A DNA stretch of 64,000 bases from Actinacidiphila guanduensis (GTDB lineage: Bacteria; Actinomycetota; Actinomycetes; Streptomycetales; Streptomycetaceae): NCBI RefSeq assembly GCF_900103985.1, contig NZ_FNIE01000006.1, positions 372,001 through 436,000 of the forward strand. The letters are read 5' to 3'. The position numbers and the translations under genes were made by a program. The notes beneath the pieces are model-generated. The model searched no databases. It worked only from the letters and a program-made list of their open reading frames with translations, and was not told the origin of the DNA. Shown here piece by piece: positions 51,540 to 64,000 of this stretch (position 1 is the stretch's first letter; every line of letters begins with the position of its first letter).

Positions 51540-52631
51540 CTACCAGCGGACCAGGGCGTTCTCGATCGTCGAACCGGGGCCCATGGTCATCAGCACCACG
51601 TACTCGCCGGGTTCGACGCGGCCCTCGGCGCGCAGCCGGTCGAGGGAGAAGAGGAAGGAGCCGCTGGAGAGGTTGCCGTAGTCGCGCAGCACCGAGGTGG
51701 TGTGGCGCACGTCGTGGGAGGTCAGGCCGAGGTTGATCTTCACCGCGTCGATCACCTTCTTGCCGCCGGAGTGGACGATCCACTGGGCGATGTCGCTGCG
51801 GCGCAGTCCGGTGCCGGCCAGCAGGTTGCCGATCGCCTGCTCGGCGTGGGCCCCGACGACGTAGGGGACGTCGCGGTCGAGGAAGAAGCTGTACTTGCCG
51901 TGGTCCTCGTCCCAGTCGAAGCGCATGGCGTCCACCGCCTCGGGGATGATCAGGCTGGTGAACTTCACCACCTGCGGCCCGGGTTGCTGCTGCGGCTCCT
52001 CGTCGCAGCGGACGGCCACGGCCGCGGCGCCGTCGCCGAACAGCCCGTTGACCACCGCGGTGCGCATAGTGCCGTCGAAGACGTAGGCGGCCGAGCAGGA
52101 CTCCACGCAGATCATCACCGCGAGCCGGCCGGGGTTGCGGGCGGCCCAGGCGGCGGTGGGGTTCAGCCCGTTGAGCCCGGCGTTGCAGCCCATGCCGACG
52201 ACGTCGAGCCGGCTGCACGTAACGGGGATGCCCAGCTCCTTGATGAGCAGGGCGCTGAAGCCGGGGGTGAGCAGTCCGGTGGAGGTCACGCAGCACAGGT
52301 AGCCGAGGTCGTCCAGGCCGGCGCCGATCTCCGCCAGACAGGCGCGAAGCGCCTCGGCGGCCAGCTCGATGCCCTTGTCCCGGTGCTTGCGCAGCAGTTG
52401 GGCCTGGGTCTCCTGGACGGGGGCGCCGTCCGGTCCCGGCGGCGGCAGTTGCAGGTGGCGCTTGGCGATGTGGCTGTTGCGGAAGACGGAGACGATCGTC
52501 GGGTCGTCGATGCCGTAGATCCTGAGGATGTCCTCCTGCGTGTAGCTCGTCGCCGGGTTGGCGGTGCCCACCCCGAGCAGTCGGGGGAAGGACACGGTGC
52601 CGGCGCCGGGAGCCCTGCCGTGGTCGAGCAT
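51540..52631 (-). CDS. dpgA: DpgA, type III polyketide synthase
   Basis: A 363-residue chalcone-synthase-like enzyme that condenses four malonyl-CoA to 3,5-dihydroxyphenylacetyl-CoA. The catalytic triad is visible: Cys 149 in VVGMGCNAGLNG, His 287 in IVHSGGKKVID and Asn 320 in DYGNLSSGSFLF, the last two matching the DpgA pattern (HSGGKKVI). The ATG at 52631 follows GAGGGGATC, and the predicted promoter's start site lies about 60 bases upstream of it; an ATG at 52688 would lie at or upstream of that start site, so it is rejected. First gene of dpgA-dpgB-dpgC-hpgT. Its N-terminus is otherwise normal for the family. Confidence 0.94.
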   Translation of the reverse strand: MLDHGRAPGAGTVSFPRLLGVGTANPATSYTQEDILRIYGIDDPTIVSVFRNSHIAKRHLQLPPPGPDGAPVQETQAQLLRKHRDKGIELAAEALRACLAEIGAGLDDLGYLCCVTSTGLLTPGFSALLIKELGIPVTCSRLDVVGMGCNAGLNGLNPTAAWAARNPGRLAVMICVESCSAAYVFDGTMRTAVVNGLFGDGAAAVAVRCDEEPQQQPGPQVVKFTSLIIPEAVDAMRFDWDEDHGKYSFFLDRDVPYVVGAHAEQAIGNLLAGTGLRRSDIAQWIVHSGGKKVIDAVKINLGLTSHDVRHTTSVLRDYGNLSSGSFLFSLDRLRAEGRVEPGEYVVLMTMGPGSTIENALVRW

Positions 52632-52697
52632 TGCTGATCCCCTCGGGACGGGTGGTGCGAGGACGGTCGGCGGTTGATCTGACTTCATCTGGCGGGG

Positions 52698-52727
52698 ACA
52701 CTATCCGTTCATGACAGATGTTGTCAA
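52698..52727 (-). promoter_or_regulatory. dpgA promoter with overlapping palindrome
   Basis: On the minus strand, TTGACA (52722-52727) and TAGTGT (52698-52703) are spaced by 18 bp. The palindrome TGACA-N5-TGTCA (52712-52726) covers the -35 and part of the spacer, so a repressor there would block polymerase. The dpgA ATG is about 60 bp downstream. Confidence 0.65.
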
Positions 52728-52836
52728 TCACTCTGGCAGTTTTTGGCAAGTAGCGGGACGTGCGAGAGCCTGGCAGATGGATCGTCAACGGGGTTGGTGG
52801 CGACCGGAGTTCGGGAATATGTACCGTGCATGCTGA

Positions 52837-52854
52837 CTTGACATCAGAGTCAAG
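52837..52854. promoter_or_regulatory. Inverted repeat CTTGAC-N6-GTCAAG
   Basis: A perfect 6-bp inverted repeat in the 298-bp spacer between the IEWP peptide gene and dpgA. It has the same GAC/GTC core as the dpgA promoter palindrome and could be a second, upstream site for the same regulator. Confidence 0.5.
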
Positions 52855-52929
52855 CTGCTGGACGGTAAAGTCATAGCAGGTGGCCGAGAAGGTCAGGCGC
52901 CTGGTCGAGCGATTGTGACCGGGTGGTGG

Positions 52930-53271
52930 CTACGGCCACTCGATGTCACCGGTGCCGCCCGTCGTGCTCGTGCCGTCGTCGGCCTGCACAGCCGCGCCGG
53001 TACCGGGCACGGCCGGCCACTCGATCCCGGCGGGGGCGGCCGGCCACTCGATGCCCTCGCTGTCATCGGCCGCGACGACCGCGTCCGCCGCGGGTGTCAC
53101 AGGCCACTCGATGTTACCCGTGTCACTTCCCTCCCCCGTGACCCATACTGCGGCAGCGGAGTTGGAGGCGGGGGGCACCGGCCACTCGATTCCGGCCCTG
53201 ACCGCGCCGACCCCGGCGACGGCGAGGGCGGCCACGGCGGAGACGGCGAAGGTGCGCAGCGAGCGGTTCAT
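52930..53271 (-). CDS. Exported peptide with five I-E-W-P repeats (putative signal precursor)
   Basis: A 113-residue protein with an N-terminal signal peptide (hydrophobic ~7-24, FAVSAVAALAVAGVGAV) and likely cleavage near VRA, right in front of the first repeat. The rest is Ala/Gly/Asp/Thr-rich and disordered, with IEWP preceded by G, N or D at residues 27-31, 53-57, 73-77, 82-86 and 109-113; the last copy ends the protein exactly at its stop. AAGGAG precedes the ATG at good spacing, so it is a real gene. It lies head to head with an XRE/TPR regulator, ~50 bp apart, and in front of dpgA. No known family recognised. By analogy to RRNPP systems it may be a pro-pheromone giving several copies of a short IEWP peptide; this is inference. 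Confidence 0.75.
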   Translation of the reverse strand: MNRSLRTFAVSAVAALAVAGVGAVRAGIEWPVPPASNSAAAVWVTGEGSDTGNIEWPVTPAADAVVAADDSEGIEWPAAPAGIEWPAVPGTGAAVQADDGTSTTGGTGDIEWP

Positions 53272-53320
53272 GACATTGCTCCTTATGTCTTGGCAGGAAA
53301 ACGGTGAGGGCGTGGGCCAC

Positions 53321-54574
53321 GTGAATGGCTACCTGGAACAGCCGGCGTTCGGGCGGCTGGTGAGCCGGCTGCGGCGCCGGCAGGGCCTGTCGCAGATCGA
53401 GATAGCCGGCGAGGGCGTGTCGTCCAGTTACGTGTCGCGGCTGGAGGCGGGCCTTCGTGCGCCGACCCCGCAGGCGGTGAAGCACTTCGCCGAGCGGCTG
53501 GGAGTTCCCGAGGAGACCTTCGCCGCACGCTCGCCGCAGGTCGTCGCGGCGCGGCTGGCGGAAGGGGTGGCTGCTCTGGAGGAGATGGACTACGAGACCG
53601 CGGTCGCCGTGCTCGGTGGGACGGCGCAGGACGCGGAGGACGCACCGCCGGAGATGGCGTGGCAGGTGCTGTGGAATCTGGCCAGGGCCCACGAGCAGCT
53701 CGGCGAGCACGCCGCGCGGCGGCGGGTGCTGGCCCGGGTCCTGGCCGTCGCGGAGCAGTTGGACTCCGCGACGCTCCAGGTCAAGGCGCTGGCGGAGTCA
53801 GCGGTCTGCGCGCGGCTCGTCGGCGATGTCGGGGCCGCGGTCGCCGAGGCCGGACGGGCGCTCGCGCTCTGCGAGCAGGACCCGCAGGTCCCGCGGGCCG
53901 ATCGGGCCCGGGCCCTGGTCGCCCTCGCCGCCGCCGAGACCGAGTCCGGCCGTCTCGCCGACGCCGCCCACCATGCCGAGCTGGCCCAGCAGATCCCGCC
54001 AGAGGAACTGGGGCCGCTGCGGGTCCGGGTGCTGTGGACCGCGGCCGCGGTCGCCGTCCGCCAGGGGGCCGGCGAGCGCGGCCTCGCCCTGCTGGAGGAG
54101 GCCCTCGCCCTGAAGTCCCGCGTCCCGGTCCTCACGTGGGGCCGGCTGCGGCTGGCGGCCGTCGCGCTGAGCCTGCGGGTCCGCCCCGTCGCCGGGGTCG
54201 AGGTCCTGCGCTGGTTCCGCGAGGCCGAGACCGTCCTGGAGCTGGTCGGCACCGCCGGCCACCAGGCAGAGCTCCAGGCCGTCGCGGCCCGCCTGGCCTT
54301 CCACCAGGGCGACCGGCAGCGTGCCGCCGAGCTCGCCGCCAAGGCGCTGGACCAGGCCGCGGCGCTCTCCCTGCACGACCGGACCCGTACCGAGATCCTG
54401 CTGCACCAGGTCCGGGCCGGTCTGGGCGGCGGGGCCGGCGGGGACGGCGGGTCCGGCGAGTCGCTCGCCGCCCTGCGCGCCCTCGCCGAGGAACTGCGCG
54501 CGGCCGGCAGTCTCGACCTGGCCGCCGAGGCGTGGAAGGCCCTCGCCGAGGCCTTGGTGCTCACCCGGAAGTGA
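53321..54574 (+). CDS. XRE-type helix-turn-helix regulator with TPR-like C-terminal domain
   Basis: A ~417-residue regulator. The N-terminal helix-turn-helix is FGRLVSRLRRRQGLSQIEIAGEGVSSSYVSRLEAGLRAPTPQAV-like (residues ~8-52). The remaining ~340 residues are a series of Ala/Leu/Glu-rich helical pairs consistent with TPR repeats (such as NLARAHEQLGEHAARRRVLARVL and LAFHQGDRQRAAELAAKALDQ). XRE plus TPR is the architecture of RRNPP peptide receptors, but it is also widespread in Streptomyces without a known ligand. Start uncertain: GTG 53321 is chosen; GTG 53312 and ATG 53285 are alternatives. Divergent from the IEWP peptide gene, so regulator and peptide probably form one circuit controlling the cluster. 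Confidence 0.82.
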   Translation: MNGYLEQPAFGRLVSRLRRRQGLSQIEIAGEGVSSSYVSRLEAGLRAPTPQAVKHFAERLGVPEETFAARSPQVVAARLAEGVAALEEMDYETAVAVLGGTAQDAEDAPPEMAWQVLWNLARAHEQLGEHAARRRVLARVLAVAEQLDSATLQVKALAESAVCARLVGDVGAAVAEAGRALALCEQDPQVPRADRARALVALAAAETESGRLADAAHHAELAQQIPPEELGPLRVRVLWTAAAVAVRQGAGERGLALLEEALALKSRVPVLTWGRLRLAAVALSLRVRPVAGVEVLRWFREAETVLELVGTAGHQAELQAVAARLAFHQGDRQRAAELAAKALDQAAALSLHDRTRTEILLHQVRAGLGGGAGGDGGSGESLAALRALAEELRAAGSLDLAAEAWKALAEALVLTRK

Positions 54575-54702
54575 CTCCGCCCGGGCCGTCGCCGTGTCCT
54601 GGTTCATCTTCAGTCCTCCGTGGGTGGCATCGCCGTCCGCCGATGGCAGAGCCGCCCGGTTCCCCGGGCGGCCCGCCCTTGCGATGACAACTATCTAAGC
54701 AC

Positions 54703-54715
54703 AGCTTGCCAAGCT
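54703..54715. promoter_or_regulatory. Palindrome AGCTTG-C-CAAGCT
   Basis: A perfect 13-base inverted repeat in the 438-bp convergent spacer (54575-55012) between the regulator and the VioD-like gene. CTTGGCA/TGCCAAG words recur at about 52743, 53289, 54705 and 54741. The spacer holds no supported gene. Confidence 0.4.
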
Positions 54716-54759
54716 TGATGCCGTCAGTTGACAAATTTTCTTGGCGGACATGCCAGATT

Positions 54760-54797
54760 CCCCCGCCGGCACCTCCTGGCGGGAGGTTCGGCGGGGG
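54760..54797. terminator. Nested hairpin after the regulator gene
   Basis: CCCCCGCCG pairs with CGGCGGGGG (outer arms) and ACCTCC with GGAGGT (inner arms). It lies between convergent genes and can serve as a bidirectional terminator. Confidence 0.65.
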
Positions 54798-55012
54798 TGG
54801 ATATCCGGATTTCTGCTGCTCTAATGGTGCGGATGGACCAGGCAATGCGTCATGACAAGGCTTGGCATGACACCCCGGTTCGCTGTCATGGCGGGGTGCC
54901 GGAGGCGGACCACACGGCGGTCATGCGCCTGCCGCGGACCTGCCGACCGGGCCGCTGACCTGCCCGCCGACGGGCCCGGCCGTCCGCTCGCCGGGTGCCC
55001 GTCACCGGACCG

Positions 55013-56206
55013 TCACCTCACGTCCAGCGCGGGCCGGCTCAGCTCGCCCACCGCCCGGGCCACCGCCGCCAGGCCGTCCTGCAGGTCCTGGGTCGGGCCG
55101 CCGAAGCCGAGCCTGACCCGGTCCGGGTGGCCGAAGCACACCCCGGGCACCAGCAGCACGCCGTGCTCGTCGAGCAGCTTGTCGCACAGCGCCACGGTGT
55201 CGTCCACCCCGGGGAAGGCCGGGAAGGCGCTCACCCCGCCGTGCGGCAACGGCAGCCGGACCAGCCCGGCGTGCTCGGCCGCCCACGAGGTGAGCAGCAG
55301 CCGGTTGAACCGCGCCTGCTCGCGCAGCGGGCCGACGACGGTATCCACCCGCTCCATCACCCGCGTGGCCAGCAGCTCGTTCAGCGGCGAGGTGCTGATG
55401 GTGACGTAGTCGCGCAGCCTGACCATGGCGGCCAGCACGTCCTGTGGCGCCACGCACCAGCCGATCCGCAGGCCGGGCAGGCCGAACGCCTTGGACATGG
55501 TGCCGAAGGAGACGCACCGGTCGAGGAAGCCGGCCGGGTCGGGCAACGGGCTGCGCTCGTAGACGAGTTCGCCGAAGGCGGCGTCCCAGAACAGGTAGCA
55601 GCCGGCCTGCTCCACCATCGCCAGCAGCCGGTGGTAGCCGTCCAGGTCGGGCATGGCGCCGGTCGGGTTGTGCGGGAAGTTGACCACCACCGCGCGCGTC
55701 TTCGGGGTGATCAGCGCGGCCAGGTGGGCCAGATCGGGCTCGAAGTCCTGCTCGCCGGACAGCCGCCACACCCGCAGCCTGGCGCCCAGCGCGGCCGCGA
55801 CCGAGGAGAGCGACTGGTAGACGGGGCTGAGCACCACGACCTCGTCGCCGGGGCGGACGACCGCCGACAGGGCGAGGAAGATGCCCTCGGTCGAGCCGTG
55901 CGTCACCATCACCCGCTCCGGGCGGGTGGGGGCGTAGCGGGCCGCGATGGCCGCGCGCAGCGGCTCGCAGCCCAGCGACGGGCTGTCCCGGAACGGCAGC
56001 CGGTCGAGGTCCGCCACGTCGATGCCGAGCATGGCGCGCAGCCGGCCGAGCGAGTAGTTCTGCATCCCCGAACTGGAGATGTCGATGCGGGCGTCGAAGT
56101 AGCGGGTGCGGAACCAGTCCTCCAGCAGGGCGGGTTCGATGTCGCCGAGGGCCTGGGCGGCCGCGGCGGGGACGTCGCCGTCGCCGCGGGTCGGTTCGTT
56201 GGTCAC
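55013..56206 (-). CDS. vioD: VioD-like capreomycidine synthase (PLP)
   Basis: A 397-residue fold-type I PLP enzyme strongly resembling VioD of viomycin biosynthesis, which cyclises (2S,3S)-3-hydroxyarginine to capreomycidine. Shared blocks, from memory of VioD, include LEDWFRTRYFDARIDISSSG, VVVNFPHNPTGA and VSFGTMSKAFGLPGLRIGWC; the last carries the PLP lysine (Lys 239), and LRDYVTISTSPL follows. It is 22 bp downstream of the VioC-like hydroxylase and clearly works with it. An ordinary aminotransferase cannot be excluded without alignment, but the SSSG and YVTIS patterns and the partner argue for VioD. Confidence 0.88.
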   Translation of the reverse strand: MTNEPTRGDGDVPAAAAQALGDIEPALLEDWFRTRYFDARIDISSSGMQNYSLGRLRAMLGIDVADLDRLPFRDSPSLGCEPLRAAIAARYAPTRPERVMVTHGSTEGIFLALSAVVRPGDEVVVLSPVYQSLSSVAAALGARLRVWRLSGEQDFEPDLAHLAALITPKTRAVVVNFPHNPTGAMPDLDGYHRLLAMVEQAGCYLFWDAAFGELVYERSPLPDPAGFLDRCVSFGTMSKAFGLPGLRIGWCVAPQDVLAAMVRLRDYVTISTSPLNELLATRVMERVDTVVGPLREQARFNRLLLTSWAAEHAGLVRLPLPHGGVSAFPAFPGVDDTVALCDKLLDEHGVLLVPGVCFGHPDRVRLGFGGPTQDLQDGLAAVARAVGELSRPALDVR

Positions 56207-56228
56207 TGGTCCTCCGGAGGGGTCTGGG

Positions 56229-57341
56229 TCAGCCGATCACGCGGGTCGCCGCGGACGCGCGGCCGGGGCGGGTGCGGCGCAGGTCCGCCACGACGTTGAC
56301 CCGCTTCAGCCAGCGGTCGGTGCCGTCGTAGCGGGGGGTGAAGGGCCGGCGGCCGTGCACGACGTTGCGGTTGTCGATGAAGCCCATGTCGCCCGGCGCC
56401 AGCGGGAAGTCGTAGAGGCTGGTGCCCAGGTGGTCGACGAGCCAGGCGAGCGCGGCGGCCGCCTCGGTGTCGCCGTCGGCGGCGGCCACGAAGTCGCCGT
56501 CGATGCGCAGCACGGGCGCGTCCTGGTGCCCTTCGAGCAGGGCGATCAGCGGTGGCTTTCTGCGGACCTCGGCGAGCCGGCCGAACGCCTCGGCCCGCCC
56601 GTCCTCGCCCGGATCGGTGTTCAGGGCGGCCTCGTGCGAGGTGTCGGGCAGGATGTGGAAGCGCGCCTCGCGCAGCACCCGGCCGACCCGGTCGGGCATG
56701 GCGGCCAGGTCCAGGTGGCCGATGGTGGTGGCGGTCAGGGTGGGGCTGCGCAGGCACAGCAGGCCGACGAAGTCCGCGCGGTAGGGCGAGAAGGCGTCCT
56801 CGGTGTGCCAGCCCAGCTCGCTGGTGCTGCTGGAGCTGACCAGGCTGTGCTCCATGCCGGGCGCGGGCACCACATCGGTGACGACCCGGCCGTCCTGCTG
56901 GGTGGCCCAGGAGATGACGTCGCCGAGCAGCGCGCCGTAGAGCATGATCAGGAAGGCGTACGTGCGGCTGGCGTCGGTGTCGGCCTGCTGCCAGCCGAGC
57001 GGGGTGGGGCCGAGCGCGGCGTCGTCGACGAGGTTGCCGCCGACCACCAGGCCGTGCTTGCGGTCGTCCAGCCGGGCCGCGTTGACGGCCAGCCGCAGCC
57101 CGCGCGGGAGTTCGTGGGCGAGCACGGAGGCCTCGGCGAGGAAGCGCGGGTCGGTGACCCGCTGGTACTCCGCCAGGCACCGCTCGGCCAGGGCCAGGGC
57201 CGCCTTCGCCTCGGCGGGGCTGAGGTGATAGCGGTGCACGGCCGCCCGGCGGGGTGCGGGGGCTTCGGCGACCTGCGGGACGAACGGCGCGATCGGCGCC
57301 ACGCGCACCGGGGCGGGGGCGAGCAGGGTCTGGCTGGACAT
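56229..57341 (-). CDS. vioC: VioC-like arginine 3-hydroxylase (Fe(II)/2-oxoglutarate)
   Basis: A 370-residue clavaminate-synthase-like oxygenase resembling VioC, which makes (2S,3S)-3-hydroxyarginine. The facial triad is His 179 and Glu 181 in SELGWHTEDAFSPYR plus His 329 in NRNVVHGRRPF, and Arg 343 in TDRWLKR fits the 2-oxoglutarate carboxylate. Enduracididine and streptolidine routes use relatives, but the VioD-like partner points to capreomycidine. The first ~30 residues are Ala/Pro-rich. ATG at 57341; a hairpin separates it from the NRPS gene upstream. Confidence 0.9.
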   Translation of the reverse strand: MSSQTLLAPAPVRVAPIAPFVPQVAEAPAPRRAAVHRYHLSPAEAKAALALAERCLAEYQRVTDPRFLAEASVLAHELPRGLRLAVNAARLDDRKHGLVVGGNLVDDAALGPTPLGWQQADTDASRTYAFLIMLYGALLGDVISWATQQDGRVVTDVVPAPGMEHSLVSSSSTSELGWHTEDAFSPYRADFVGLLCLRSPTLTATTIGHLDLAAMPDRVGRVLREARFHILPDTSHEAALNTDPGEDGRAEAFGRLAEVRRKPPLIALLEGHQDAPVLRIDGDFVAAADGDTEAAAALAWLVDHLGTSLYDFPLAPGDMGFIDNRNVVHGRRPFTPRYDGTDRWLKRVNVVADLRRTRPGRASAATRVIG

Positions 57342-57384
57342 GGGTATGCGTCTCCGATTCGGACGTGCGGAAGGTGGGTGCGGT

Positions 57385-57414
57385 GCCGGGGGCGCGGGCG
57401 GTCGCGCCCCCGGC
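57385..57414 (-). terminator. Hairpin between NRPS gene and vioC
   Basis: GCCGGGGGCGCG, a 6-base loop, then its perfect 12-base complement, in the 168-bp gap between the NRPS stop and the VioC-like start. It could reduce read-through from the NRPS into vioC-vioD. Confidence 0.65.
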
Positions 57415-57509
57415 CCGTGAAGAACGTGCGGACGTACGGACCTGCGGACTGCGGAGGCGGCACGGATTCAGGGCGCCGGTGCGCCGGGAGTCCGGGTGGT
57501 CAGGGGCCG

Positions 57510-64000
<6,491 letters not shown>

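Noticed and set aside
52943..53320. An N-terminal extension of the XRE/TPR regulator by about 126 codons
   Set aside because: It is antisense to the IEWP peptide gene, which has a clear signal peptide, repeats and ribosome-binding site.
54728..54958. A 76-codon plus-strand open frame after the regulator
   Set aside because: It overlaps the nested terminator hairpin and has no clear start site or family; treated as spacer.

Overview
The window looks like a chromosomal segment of a Streptomyces or a close relative in Streptomycetaceae. It is very GC-rich, with codons ending almost always in G or C. It carries a rodlin (a Streptomyces aerial-surface protein), an MreB/Mbl-like actin, a GT29/pyruvyltransferase cell-surface pair, a single rare TTA (bldA-type) codon, and the conserved actinomycete block tilS-hpt-ftsH-folE-folP. 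No rRNA, tRNA, CRISPR array, insertion sequence or integrase was recognised.

Region 1 (1-17.3 kb) is mostly core genome. A minus-strand run holds tilS, hpt, ftsH, folE, an MprF-type lysyl-phosphatidylglycerol synthase-like protein and folP (cut by the left edge). It is followed by a zincin, DoxX, dacB/ppa (divergent), a ThrE-type exporter, DedA and an MsiK/UgpC-type sugar-ABC ATPase. Region 2 (17.7-31 kb) is about the cell surface and envelope: GT29 sialyltransferase-like plus pyruvyltransferase, a lipoprotein, glutamate decarboxylase, dodecin, an MreB-like actin, BlaI/M56 facing DedA/PAP2, a lone rodlin, YceI and MarR. Region 3 (31-47.7 kb) is a series of small regulator-plus-target units: TatA; dienelactone hydrolase facing MarR-MFS; an ECF41-like sigma factor; a DUF1453-like protein/histidine kinase/response regulator operon; TetR with an MFS pump and matching operators; a split LigD (phosphoesterase and ligase); and MarR-MFS.

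Region 4 (47.9-64 kb, continuing past the right edge) is a nonribosomal peptide cluster and the most interesting part. It combines 3,5-dihydroxyphenylglycine genes (DpgA, DpgB, DpgC and an HpgT-type aminotransferase) with a capreomycidine pair (VioC-like arginine 3-hydroxylase and VioD-like cyclase). A large NRPS shows (C)-A-T-C-A-T-TE in the window. Between the two precursor sub-clusters sits a two-gene signalling-like unit. One gene encodes a 113-residue exported peptide with five I-E-W-P repeats, the last at its very C-terminus. The other, divergent, encodes an XRE/TPR regulator. This resembles, by logic only, peptide-pheromone (RRNPP-type) control of an antibiotic cluster.

Six intergenic islands carry copies of the same mosaic repeat family (a hairpin module and a shorter module), including a 5-copy array with a period near 81 bp downstream of the zincin gene. 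Several operators can be paired with their genes: BlaI-type, TetR-type, MarR-type, and a promoter with an overlapping palindrome in front of dpgA.
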